A DNA stretch of 64,000 nt from NCBI RefSeq assembly GCF_002135295.1, contig NZ_NEGG01000009.1, forward strand, positions 1 through 64,000. The letters run 5' to 3'. A program made the translations under genes and the position numbers. The stretch comes from Acinetobacter sp. ANC 5054 (GTDB taxonomy: Bacteria > Pseudomonadota > Gammaproteobacteria > Pseudomonadales > Moraxellaceae). This document shows positions 37,879 to 45,557 of the stretch, piece by piece. The notes below the pieces were generated by a model, which ran no database searches, was not told the origin of the DNA, and worked only from the letters and a program-made list of their open reading frames with translations. The stretch's first letter is position 1. Every line of letters begins with the position of its first letter.

Positions 37879-38220
37879 ATGTTTCAGCTGATTGAATATA
37901 ATGAAGATAATTATAGTGATTATGAGTGGTTTGATGGATTTGCAGTGATTCGCTTCTATGCAGACTGGTGTGCGCCCTGCGTGCAAAACTTCCCTGTATT
38001 TGAACAATGTGCAGAGCAATTGTCAGCACAGCATGCACAGATTAAATTTGGCAAAGTAAATGTTGATCAATCTCCTATTCTGACTTTGCGCTATAACGTT
38101 TATGGCTTGCCTTCAACTTTAATTTTTTACCGCGGACAAATTGTAAAACGAATTGCTGGGGTGAAAACCTTGAGTGAGCTAAGAACCATCATTGAACGCG
38201 CAATGTGTGAACAAGATTAA
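37879..38220 (+). CDS. Thioredoxin-like protein, 113 aa
   Basis: Thioredoxin fold with active site YADWCAPCVQNF (WCAPC instead of WCGPC) and cis-proline in YGLPSTLIFY. KVNVDQSPILTLRYNV fits the central strand. No signal peptide, so cytosolic: a disulfide reductase or a redox partner for a specific protein. ATG 37861 is in frame, but AGG lies 6 nt before the ATG at 37879, and the protein then has thioredoxin length (about 110). Confidence 0.87.
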   Translation: MFQLIEYNEDNYSDYEWFDGFAVIRFYADWCAPCVQNFPVFEQCAEQLSAQHAQIKFGKVNVDQSPILTLRYNVYGLPSTLIFYRGQIVKRIAGVKTLSELRTIIERAMCEQD

Positions 38221-38232
38221 GTTTAAGCTCAC

Positions 38233-38493
38233 TTATTTTGATGCTTCATTTGGCATAGCCACAAATTTCATTAAAAATTTACGCACCAAGGGCAGCATCA
38301 CTAAAATAAGCGGAAATGCCACTAACCACGACATGCTCCACGCGCGTAACCAGATAAAAATAAAGCCTTCAACCAAGCCTTTATTCATCAGCATATTAAA
38401 GCAAGAAATTGATCCGCTCATAATGCCTGAAAGGATTAATGGCATAAGCCAAGTTAAGTGTTTTGGGTGAAATTTAGGAAAGTTATTGCTCAT
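38233..38493 (-). CDS. DUF2798 small membrane protein, 86 aa
   Basis: Two hydrophobic segments (HLTWLMPLILSGIMSGSISCFNML and MSWLVAFPLILVMLPLVRKFL) joined by a short loop, the normal DUF2798 layout. The function is unknown. Its start overlaps the end of the upstream DUF3861 gene by 11 nt, so it is the last gene of the PadR operon and likely under PadR control. Confidence 0.82.
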   Translation of the reverse strand: MSNNFPKFHPKHLTWLMPLILSGIMSGSISCFNMLMNKGLVEGFIFIWLRAWSMSWLVAFPLILVMLPLVRKFLMKFVAMPNEASK

Positions 38494-38821
38494 GTTGTAC
38501 CTGCGTGGATGTTTGCTCTTGGTTTTGTGCTTTGATGGTTTGTTTGAGTGATTTCATAAACTCAATAAACTGCGGCAAAAAGTCTTTAAACAATGGATGT
38601 TGTTTATTTTCTAGTAAGGTTTCACCAAACAATTTTAAACCTACAGCAAAGGCTTTGGCTTTTTCATCTTCGAGCAGATTGCTCTTTTGAATATGTTCTA
38701 AAACCTTAAATAGATCATCATGGTTATAGGCATTGAACTTCAATGCTTCGCTATAAGTGGATGGATTACCTTGTGCATCGGCAATATGTTTTACAGTCAC
38801 TTCATATTGATGTTGTTTCAT
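38483..38821 (-). CDS. DUF3861-like protein, 112 aa
   Basis: Begins KQHQYEVTVKHIADAQGNPS and continues with FNAYNHDDLFKVLEHIQKSNLL, then KAFAVGLKLFGETLLENKQHPLFKDFLPQF, which I recall as the DUF3861 pattern. The Gln/Glu-rich tail is not conserved in general. Soluble, function unknown. It lies 9 bp after padR and overlaps the DUF2798 gene, so it is the middle gene of a three-gene operon. Confidence 0.78.
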   Translation of the reverse strand: MKQHQYEVTVKHIADAQGNPSTYSEALKFNAYNHDDLFKVLEHIQKSNLLEDEKAKAFAVGLKLFGETLLENKQHPLFKDFLPQFIEFMKSLKQTIKAQNQEQTSTQVQHEQ

Positions 38822-38830
38822 GTTTTGCTC

Positions 38831-39340
38831 CTATAAACGACTAATTTCGACAGCAGCTTGATCAATTTTGTCAGCAATCTCTCGCACTTGTTCCGCACTG
38901 AGTTCGCTATGTAGTATTTTCAGGCGCAGTGAGGCTTTCAAGTTTTCCATTGCACGATTGATATCTATGTATTTTTCATTGCTTTGAATCTGTTTACGTG
39001 CATTAAAACGAGTCAGAATGGTATCTAGTGTGGACTGTTCATCCACCAAGTGTTGAATGCCAGATGCTGTAATGTGGTATTGCTTACGTTCATCTGCATT
39101 CACTTCAGCAATGATGTATTGCTGTTCTTCAAGATAGTTCAGCGTTGGGTAAATCGTACCTGTGCTTGGACTGTAGCCACCACCAACGACCGCACCGACA
39201 TCTTTGATAATGTCGTAGCTAAACTTTGGTGCTTGGGAGATCAGATGCAGCACCAACAGCTTCATATGCCCTGCTTCAAACAAGCGCTTACGTGGTTTGG
39301 CAATGCTTTCCAAAGTATCGAGAGAATCTGTCTTTAGCAT
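38831..39340 (-). CDS. PadR-family transcriptional regulator, 169 aa
   Basis: Winged-helix N-domain (MKLLVLHLISQAPKFSYDIIKDV, then YSPSTGTIYPTLNYLEEQQYI and the wing DERKQYHITASG) and a helical C-domain used for dimerisation (EKYIDINRAMENLKASLRLKIL). PadR proteins repress genes for stress and efflux functions and often themselves. AAGGTGG lies 9 nt before the ATG. A perfect 16-bp palindrome 25 bp upstream is a probable autoregulatory operator. First gene of the operon. Confidence 0.9.
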   Translation of the reverse strand: MLKTDSLDTLESIAKPRKRLFEAGHMKLLVLHLISQAPKFSYDIIKDVGAVVGGGYSPSTGTIYPTLNYLEEQQYIIAEVNADERKQYHITASGIQHLVDEQSTLDTILTRFNARKQIQSNEKYIDINRAMENLKASLRLKILHSELSAEQVREIADKIDQAAVEISRL

Positions 39341-39364
39341 AGCAAAGATCCACCTTAAGATTGA

Positions 39365-39380
39365 TTAAGATATATCTTAA
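39365..39380. promoter_or_regulatory. Probable PadR operator
   Basis: TTAAGATATATCTTAA is a perfect 16-bp palindrome upstream of the padR ATG, with an extra TTAAGAT half-site just downstream of it (about 39356). The symmetry and position fit autorepression. Direct binding is inferred. Confidence 0.6.
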
Positions 39381-39533
39381 TGTATTTTTGTAAAAATATA
39401 TAGCTTTTTATATGCAAAACAAAGAACTCTATTAAAAATTTAGGCTAATAAAAAATAATCCAGTAGAATTAGGACATGTTCTTTTTATCTAAAAATATAT
39501 AAAATACATACAAATACTTCAGAATTTTCATCT

Positions 39534-40337
39534 ATGGAAACTATCGTTAAATTTGATGAATCAAAGCTACAAATACACATAGAATATTCAAATAAAATCG
39601 AATTAGCACACTACATTAACAGCTTAAATAGTGTTAACTCTGAATACTCAAATTATATTAGTAAAGCGAACACTCACTTACAACCTAATGATATTAAACT
39701 ATTTGTTAATGAAATACGTTCTGGTTCTATTATTACAGACTTAATCGCTTACAGTCCTACTATGTTAGCTTTTGCTGAACATGCAAATACACTATTGGAT
39801 TTCACAAAACATATCGCTAACACCATCAATCTTTTAAAAAATAATCCAACTCATGAAATTATAAAAGAAGAAAAAATAAACACTACATCTCTAAATAATA
39901 TGCAAGGCTTAGTAGAACCTATTCTTACAGATCGAAATGGTAATATTAGCTTTGAGGGCGTAAATTTTGGCGATAATTGCATTGTCAATGTAACTATTAA
40001 CTCGTCAGATGCTAATGATATCTATAATAAGGCTCAGTCCGTAAAAGATTTTAGACCAACACCTGATACAAATATAAAAGAACAAGTTTTGCTCGTATTC
40101 ACACAAACAAATTCATCAACAAAAAACACTAATAATGATAAGGGCGTAATTGAAAGCATTTCAAAAAACACAATCAAAATTCGATTTGCTAATGATTCAC
40201 TAAAAAAAGAAATGTTTTTCAAACAACACCCTTATGGTGTTGCGTTCATAGTGGATGTTGAGATACAAACTATTAATGATAAACCCTTTATTTATAAAGT
40301 CTTAAAATTACATGAGTGCATAAATATTGATGAATAG
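39534..40337 (+). CDS. Unrecognised AT-rich protein, 267 aa
   Basis: I do not recognise this protein. It has no signal peptide. Residues 1-100 look alpha/beta with a motif DIKLFVNEIRSGSIITDLIA and a hydrophobic helix (SPTMLAFAEHANTLLDFTKHI). A strand-rich middle follows (GNISFEGVNFGDNCIVNVTINSS). The C-terminal ~75 residues (NDKGVIESISKNTIKIRFAND, VAFIVDVEIQTINDKPFIYKVLKLHE) look like a small beta barrel. Its codon use is much more AT-rich than its neighbours, with many ATA, AAT and AAA codons, which suggests recent acquisition. It is convergent with the small exported gene, with 3 bp between stops. Confidence 0.75.
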   Translation: METIVKFDESKLQIHIEYSNKIELAHYINSLNSVNSEYSNYISKANTHLQPNDIKLFVNEIRSGSIITDLIAYSPTMLAFAEHANTLLDFTKHIANTINLLKNNPTHEIIKEEKINTTSLNNMQGLVEPILTDRNGNISFEGVNFGDNCIVNVTINSSDANDIYNKAQSVKDFRPTPDTNIKEQVLLVFTQTNSSTKNTNNDKGVIESISKNTIKIRFANDSLKKEMFFKQHPYGVAFIVDVEIQTINDKPFIYKVLKLHECINIDE

Positions 40338-40340
40338 AGA

Positions 40341-40616
40341 TTACCCTCTTCCCTTATACTCCTTTACCATTCGATCACTCACATCTTCAGAATAACAAAG
40401 TGGAGCATAACCGCCTGCTCGATTGTAAGCACTACGCTTGCCACATCGGCTTCCATTACGCGCCGTATTGTATGGACAAGGACAATTACCGGGATAACTC
40501 TCAATCGATTGCTGAATAATTTTCTGCTTTATTTGCTCAACATTTTGACTACTTTGTTTTGCATCCACACTCAAAGTGACGGCGCATAACCCCATTAAAA
40601 ATAATAGTTTTTTCAT
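40341..40616 (-). CDS. Small exported Cys-rich protein, 91 aa
   Basis: Signal peptide MKKLLFLMGLCAVTLSVDA, cleaved near DA-K. The mature part contains SYPGNCPCPYNTARNGSRCG, then KRSAYNRAGGYAPLCYSEDV: four cysteines (C-P-C, C-G and a last C) in a compact basic domain. I recall the CPCPYN...RCG...SAY pattern from short proteins scattered across proteobacteria and mobile elements, without a known function. It is probably periplasmic and disulfide-bonded. Confidence 0.78.
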   Translation of the reverse strand: MKKLLFLMGLCAVTLSVDAKQSSQNVEQIKQKIIQQSIESYPGNCPCPYNTARNGSRCGKRSAYNRAGGYAPLCYSEDVSDRMVKEYKGRG

Positions 40617-40715
40617 AAATACCCCCTAATAGAATTATTGTATAGAGAAAGTATTTATGTGAATCATCACACACAATTTAAGTGTTTTATTTTTCAACAG
40701 TCAATTTCACAGCAA

Positions 40716-40748
40716 TAAAAAAAACCCGCTTTTCAGCGGGTCTTTTTT
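40716..40748. terminator. Terminator of cysN
   Basis: AAACCCGCT / AGCGGGT stem with a TTTC loop, flanked by an A-run and CTTTTTT. It works for the minus-strand cysN. Confidence 0.8.
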
Positions 40749-40764
40749 AAATCAGCTCAATCTA

Positions 40765-42378
40765 TTACAGACGAACCAACTCAACAATTTTCTCAGCAAC
40801 TTCTTCAGCAGTATCGAATGCATAAGTCACATCAGTGCCTTCAGTCGCATCTGTAATCACAACCACACCAGTTTCACGAACCAGCGCAACTTGATCAGCA
40901 GAAAGACCCGCTTTCGCAATCGCAACCACACCTTGCTGAATCAACAAGCTTTCAATCGCTTGTGCATTTTCAAGGGCTTTTGCAGTCACAGTCACCGCAG
41001 CAGGTTTTTGACCTAAACGTGCAGCACGTGCGTCAACAGTGACAGGCTCGTTGTGTGCAGTCCATTCAACCGCAGACTCAACCATACCCGCACCAACAGT
41101 CACGTTGTTTAAACGGTCAATAAAGATGAATGAACCTGTGTAACGACTGTCTTGGTAACGGTCAAATACCATTGGCGCATCAAATTCAATCGTAACGTCA
41201 GCAATTGAGTTCAATGCAAGCTCTGCAACTTCCATTTTTTCCAATGTGTTTACATTGGTACGATAGTTAATTTTCGCAACTTTCGCAGGAATGGTTTGCG
41301 TACCAAACTTCACGTTATACAGCTTACCAACCACTAAAGGTTGATCTGTCATCCATACCACAGATGCTCGTGCAGAACGTGAAATTAGCGGTTGTTCACC
41401 TGCTTTTACCAACACGTTACCGCGTGAAATATCAATTTCATCGTTCAGTGTTAAAGTCACTGCTTGACCTGCAACGGCATGATCTAAGTTACCGTCAAAA
41501 GTCACGATCTCTTTAACAGTAGATGACTTACCAGATGGCAATGCAGTAATGGTATCGCCAACTTTCACTTGACCGAGTGCAATCGTACCGCAGAAACCAC
41601 GGAAGTCGAGGTTTGGACGGTTCACGTATTGAACAGGGAAACGGAATTCGTGTTTACTGGTATCGCGCGCGATTTCAACAGTTTCCAAAGTCTCCATTAA
41701 GGTTTGACCTTGGTACCACGGTGTATTTGGTGATTTGTTCACCACGTTATCACCGTTCAACGCAGAAATCGGCGTGAAAATAATATTTTCAGGCTTACGC
41801 TCACCCAATTGGTTCACGAACTCATTGTATTCGGCTTGAATTTCATTGAAGCGTGCTTCAGAGAATTCCACCAAGTCCATTTTGTTAATCGCAACCACAA
41901 TATTACGAATACCCAAAAGGCTGGCAATGAACGAGTGACGGCGAGTCTGTGTTTGCACACCATAACGCGCATCAATCAAGATAATCGCAAGATCCGCAGT
42001 AGACGCACCAGTTGCCATGTTACGTGTGTACTGTTCATGCCCTGGGGTGTCGGCAATAATGAACTTACGTTTTTCTGTAGAGAAATAGCGGTAAGCTACA
42101 TCAATGGTAATCCCCTGCTCACGCTCTGCTTGTAAACCATCTACAAGTAAAGCCAAGTCAGGCGCATCGCCTGTTGTACCCACTTTTTTAGAGTCACGGG
42201 TTACGGCTTGCAATTGATCTTCATAAATCAATTTTGAATCGTAAAGTAGGCGACCAATTAAAGTCGATTTACCATCATCCACGTTACCGCAAGTCAGGAA
42301 ACGTAGTAAGTCTTTATTTTCGTGTTGTTTTAAATACGCCAAGATATCTTGGCTAATTAAATCTGATTGATGAGACAT
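40765..42378 (-). CDS. cysN: Sulfate adenylyltransferase subunit 1 (GTPase) CysN, 537 aa
   Basis: GTP hydrolysis by CysN drives formation of APS from sulfate and ATP by CysD. GTPase motifs: [19 protein letters not shown] (G1), [12 protein letters not shown] (G3), [11 protein letters not shown] (G4), then two elongation-factor-like beta domains. After the point where the E. coli protein (475 aa) ends there are about 80 extra residues ([37 protein letters not shown]). They lack an APS-kinase P-loop, so this is not a CysNC fusion. GGAG lies 9 nt before the ATG. It follows cysD with a 163-bp gap filled by a repeat. Confidence 0.95.
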   Translation of the reverse strand: MSHQSDLISQDILAYLKQHENKDLLRFLTCGNVDDGKSTLIGRLLYDSKLIYEDQLQAVTRDSKKVGTTGDAPDLALLVDGLQAEREQGITIDVAYRYFSTEKRKFIIADTPGHEQYTRNMATGASTADLAIILIDARYGVQTQTRRHSFIASLLGIRNIVVAINKMDLVEFSEARFNEIQAEYNEFVNQLGERKPENIIFTPISALNGDNVVNKSPNTPWYQGQTLMETLETVEIARDTSKHEFRFPVQYVNRPNLDFRGFCGTIALGQVKVGDTITALPSGKSSTVKEIVTFDGNLDHAVAGQAVTLTLNDEIDISRGNVLVKAGEQPLISRSARASVVWMTDQPLVVGKLYNVKFGTQTIPAKVAKINYRTNVNTLEKMEVAELALNSIADVTIEFDAPMVFDRYQDSRYTGSFIFIDRLNNVTVGAGMVESAVEWTAHNEPVTVDARAARLGQKPAAVTVTAKALENAQAIESLLIQQGVVAIAKAGLSADQVALVRETGVVVITDATEGTDVTYAFDTAEEVAEKIVELVRL

Positions 42379-42420
42379 TGCTCAAAGCTCCACATATTCT
42401 TTTGAAATCGGTTGAATCTT

Positions 42421-42533
42421 AAATCCCTCTAAATCTCCCTTTAGGAAAGGGAGACTTGGCTCCGCTTTGAAGCCCCTCTTTCTCAAAGAGGTGAGCAGCA
42501 CTGCTGCGCAAGGGAGATTTTAGGGGGAGATTT
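42421..42533. repeat. Miniature inverted-repeat element between cysD and cysN
   Basis: The 113-bp element begins AAATCCCTCTAAATCTCCCT and ends with its imperfect inverse (AGGGAGATTTTAGGGGGAGA then TTT). Inside are perfect hairpins CTCCCTTT-AGG-AAAGGGAG and CCTCTTT-CTC-AAAGAGG and the small palindrome CAGCACTGCTG. It encodes nothing. From memory, related CTCCCTTT-type repeats occur in many Acinetobacter intergenic regions. Here it sits inside an operon, so it is transcribed. Confidence 0.8.
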
Positions 42534-42541
42534 ATTGACTC

Positions 42542-43456
42542 TTAGAAGTAACCTTCCTGCTTTTTCTTTTCCATCGAACCTGCTTCATCATGGTCAATCA
42601 TACGACCTTGACGTTCAGACGTGGTAGCTAAAAGCATCTCTTGGATAATTTCCGGTAACGTTGTCGCAGTTGATTCAACCGCACCCGTTAATGGGTAACA
42701 ACCTAAAGTACGGAAACGTACCGATTTCATTTGTGGTACTTCACCTTCGTTCAAACGCATACGCTCATCATCAACCATGATCAGTGTACCGTTACGCTCA
42801 ACCACTGGACGTTCAGCAGCAAGGTACAAAGGCACCAATTTAATATTTTCGAGGTAGATGTATTGCCAGATGTCTAACTCAGTCCAGTTAGATAGTGGGA
42901 ACACACGAATACTTTCGCCTTTGTTCACTTTACCGTTGTAAAGGTTCCAAAGTTCAGGACGTTGGTTTTTAGGGTCCCAACGGTGTTTGCTATCACGGAA
43001 CGAGTAAACACGTTCTTTAGCACGTGATTTCTCTTCGTCACGACGTGCGCCACCGAAAGCCGCATCAAACTGATACTTATTCAAGGCTTGTTTTAAGCCT
43101 TGAGTTTTCATGATGTCAGTATATTTCGAGCTACCATAATCAAATGGATTCACGCCTGCGTCTTTGCCTTCTTTGTTTTGATGCACGATCAAATCAAAGC
43201 CATGCTCTTTCGCCATGTTGTCGCGGAACGTGATCATGTCTTTAAACTTCCAACCCGTATCTACATGAAGTAGTGGGAACGGCAGTTTGGCAGGATAGAA
43301 AGCTTTCAAGGCTAAATGCAGCATTACAGCTGAATCTTTACCAATTGAATAAAGCATGACTGGGTTTTCAAACTCAGCAGCAACTTCACGGATGATATGA
43401 ATACTCTCAGCTTCTAGCTGTTTAAGATGAGTAAGTCTTTCCTCATTTAACGACAT
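42542..43456 (-). CDS. cysD: Sulfate adenylyltransferase subunit 2 CysD, 304 aa
   Basis: Catalytic ATP-sulfurylase subunit, PP-loop family: the loop reads [52 protein letters not shown] and [15 protein letters not shown] are the family blocks. It makes APS for cysteine synthesis with CysN. The ATG at 43456 gives the usual ~302 residues; a GTG at 43465 is in frame. First gene of cysDN; neither cysC nor cysH is adjacent. Confidence 0.96.
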   Translation of the reverse strand: MSLNEERLTHLKQLEAESIHIIREVAAEFENPVMLYSIGKDSAVMLHLALKAFYPAKLPFPLLHVDTGWKFKDMITFRDNMAKEHGFDLIVHQNKEGKDAGVNPFDYGSSKYTDIMKTQGLKQALNKYQFDAAFGGARRDEEKSRAKERVYSFRDSKHRWDPKNQRPELWNLYNGKVNKGESIRVFPLSNWTELDIWQYIYLENIKLVPLYLAAERPVVERNGTLIMVDDERMRLNEGEVPQMKSVRFRTLGCYPLTGAVESTATTLPEIIQEMLLATTSERQGRMIDHDEAGSMEKKKQEGYF

Positions 43457-43777
43457 GGACAACACCAGCTTAGAAAAACGTGTACTTATTACACTTTTAA
43501 AGATATATATGCATTATAGTGATTAAGCTTTCATAACGATTGCTTGTTTTGTGATATTGATATGCAAATTCGTCATATACAGATTGGCTGATAGTACTTA
43601 TCAATTTTAATTAATTTAATCATTTGAATGAATTTCATTGCTGGTTATTTTAATCATTTTTACTTATTTTACCCAATTTTTTAGCAATAAACTTATCGTT
43701 TAATTATCTAAACACTCCCTTTCAAAATATGACTAATCACCTTAAATTGGCTAGACCACTCATAATAGTTGCCGATT
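43457..43777. other. Divergent spacer, cysD / orphan gene
   Basis: 321 bp, AT-rich. It contains the likely cysD -10 (see 43513-43541). No gene or stable hairpin was seen. Confidence 0.5.
43513..43541 (-). promoter_or_regulatory. Possible activator-dependent cysD promoter
   Basis: A perfect TATAAT (minus strand, 43518-43513) preceded at 17 bp by a poor -35 (AATCGT). The weak -35 would fit CysB-type activation, but no activator site was identified. Confidence 0.35.
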
Positions 43778-44320
43778 ATGCCATACAGTCATTATACCCT
43801 TGAAACACTTAAGTCGTTGATTGAGGCTGCAGGGCTTGCAGGCTATATCTATCAGCATTCAAATCATATTTTAACCCTACAAGATGCACGCAATGAGGAT
43901 GGCAGCGCACTGAATAACTTCGTGCAACACGAGTTTTCGACCGACCAACTTGGGCTGCAATACGGTCTACGACTTTTGGACAATAAACTCGAATTCTTGA
44001 TTGGCGTGACTCACAGCAACCAAGATCGCGGTTATGAAATTGGTGCTGGCAATTTAAAAGCTGACCAACGCGCCTTTAACTTGCTTTATGCATTTTATAA
44101 TTTTCCAAAAGCCTTTCATTTAATTCATTTACCTTTGGCGGCCAACAGCATTCAATTAGAAGAAGAAATTGATAAACAGCTATTCCAACTCGATAGCATG
44201 AGCTTTTTGGATACTGCCGTGAAGACTAACCCCATGGGTGAGCAAATTAAATGGATGAAAGCATTTATTACGCAAGCTGCACTCGATATGAAGGTCCGAA
44301 TTCAGACATCCTTGCTTTAA
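43778..44320 (+). CDS. Unrecognised protein, 180 aa
   Basis: No family recognised and no signal peptide or membrane helix. The sequence is ordinary in composition for this genome, so it is probably a vertically inherited lineage-specific gene. It starts MPYSHYTLETLKSLIEAAGL and shows alternating strands and helices (LQYGLRLLDNKLEFLIGVTH, RAFNLLYAFYNFPKAFHLIHL). The frame could start at TTG 43769, but ATG 43778 is chosen. It is isolated, followed by 410 bp without genes. Confidence 0.72.
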   Translation: MPYSHYTLETLKSLIEAAGLAGYIYQHSNHILTLQDARNEDGSALNNFVQHEFSTDQLGLQYGLRLLDNKLEFLIGVTHSNQDRGYEIGAGNLKADQRAFNLLYAFYNFPKAFHLIHLPLAANSIQLEEEIDKQLFQLDSMSFLDTAVKTNPMGEQIKWMKAFITQAALDMKVRIQTSLL

Positions 44321-44730
44321 AGCATGAGATATTACTTGCTTCTCAAACATCGATTTTTAGTTTGGCGCTAATTTTGATAATGATTTACATTTGTTAACAT
44401 AGTTTTTTAGGATGAAAATGGAACCAGAGCTGCATAAAAAGCATATAAAGATTCATTTTTATAAAAATAGCGTAGACACAAACACTTAAGTTTTAAAGAA
44501 AATCCTTTTTATCTTTAATCTTGCATTTTAAGTTTTTTATTTATACACAAATTCAACAATTTATTGACTAATTTTTATGCGAAAAGTCTCATAATCTTAA
44601 ATACAGTGTTAATTTTTACTGTAATTTTTTTACACAATTTAGACAGATAGTGTTATTTTAGCCCTAGAAAAAATTCTGCCAGAATTATTTTTTTTATTTT
44701 TTTATAAGCAGAAATATAGAGATAAATATA
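44321..44730. other. 410-bp AT-rich spacer before yqiJ
   Basis: Nothing coding. Near 44666-44700 an ATTCT-GCC-AGAAT mini-hairpin is followed by long T-runs, which could be a weak terminator or part of the yqiJ leader. A 13-of-19 match to a Fur box (about 44375) is too weak to call. Confidence 0.5.
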
Positions 44731-45369
44731 ATGTGGGAATTGTTTACTCACCCCTCTAATATCGTGTTTAGTATCAGCCTTTGCTTGATGTTTCTCTTCG
44801 GCATATTTGAAATATTGCTGACACTACTTGGTGGCGGATCTCAAGGTTTTTTAGATCAGTTCCTACCTGAAGATATTGGCCATAATGCCGAACTTGGCGT
44901 TGATGCCGATGGCAGTGCAATCACCAAAGTTTTGGATTGGCTTTACTTAGGCCGTGTCCCTCTTTTTGTTTGGCTGATTATTTTCCTGTGTATATACAGT
45001 TTACTTGGGTTTGCCATTCAGGCGATCTTCGATCAAATCACTCATATGATGTTTAGTGCATGGATCATTGCTCCTGCCTGTATTTTCCTATGTATGCCCT
45101 TTGTGCGCTTCTGTGCCATGTTTATCGCACGCATCCTTCCACAGGATGAAACCACAGCCATTTATAGTGAAGAATTGATTGGTCGTACTGCTACCATTAT
45201 TTTAGGTGAAGCTCGCCAGCAATACCCTGCTCAGGCAAAAGTACAAGACCAACACGGCTTAACCCATTACATTTTGGTTGAGCCTGAACAAAATGAAATA
45301 TTCAGTCAGGGACAATCGGTGGTACTGACACAAAAAACTACCGTCGGTTTTCAGGCGATTCAGTCATAA
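44731..45369 (+). CDS. yqiJ: YqiJ-like membrane protein with OB-fold tail, 212 aa
   Basis: Three membrane helices (IVFSISLCLMFLFGIFEILL, LFVWLIIFLCIYSLLGFAI, WIIAPACIFLCMPFVRF) and a C-terminal ~55-residue OB-like domain (ELIGRTATIILGEARQQYPA, VQDQHGLTHYILVEP, GQSVVLTQK). This is the NfeD-type YqiJ layout. YqiJ/NfeD proteins pair with flotillin/stomatin-family proteins; the flotillin YqiK follows 188 bp downstream. A membrane-microdomain role is inferred from that pairing. Confidence 0.88.
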   Translation: MWELFTHPSNIVFSISLCLMFLFGIFEILLTLLGGGSQGFLDQFLPEDIGHNAELGVDADGSAITKVLDWLYLGRVPLFVWLIIFLCIYSLLGFAIQAIFDQITHMMFSAWIIAPACIFLCMPFVRFCAMFIARILPQDETTAIYSEELIGRTATIILGEARQQYPAQAKVQDQHGLTHYILVEPEQNEIFSQGQSVVLTQKTTVGFQAIQS

Positions 45370-45557
45370 ATATTCATTGAGGTGATTAAAACTGCCATGT
45401 GAATGAAACTGCATCCTGTTTTAATTACACTTACAGCAATAGATAGAACAAACAATCTGGCAAATGCGCCAAGATTTAAATGAAGCTCAATACTTTTAAA
45501 CTGCTCGTTAACACTCCAGAGGGTTAACGTGAACTACAACAACAGAGATAAACGTCC

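Noticed and set aside
44371-44390. Fur-box-like sequence
   Set aside because: Only about 13 of 19 positions match, and it lies about 350 bp from the next start.
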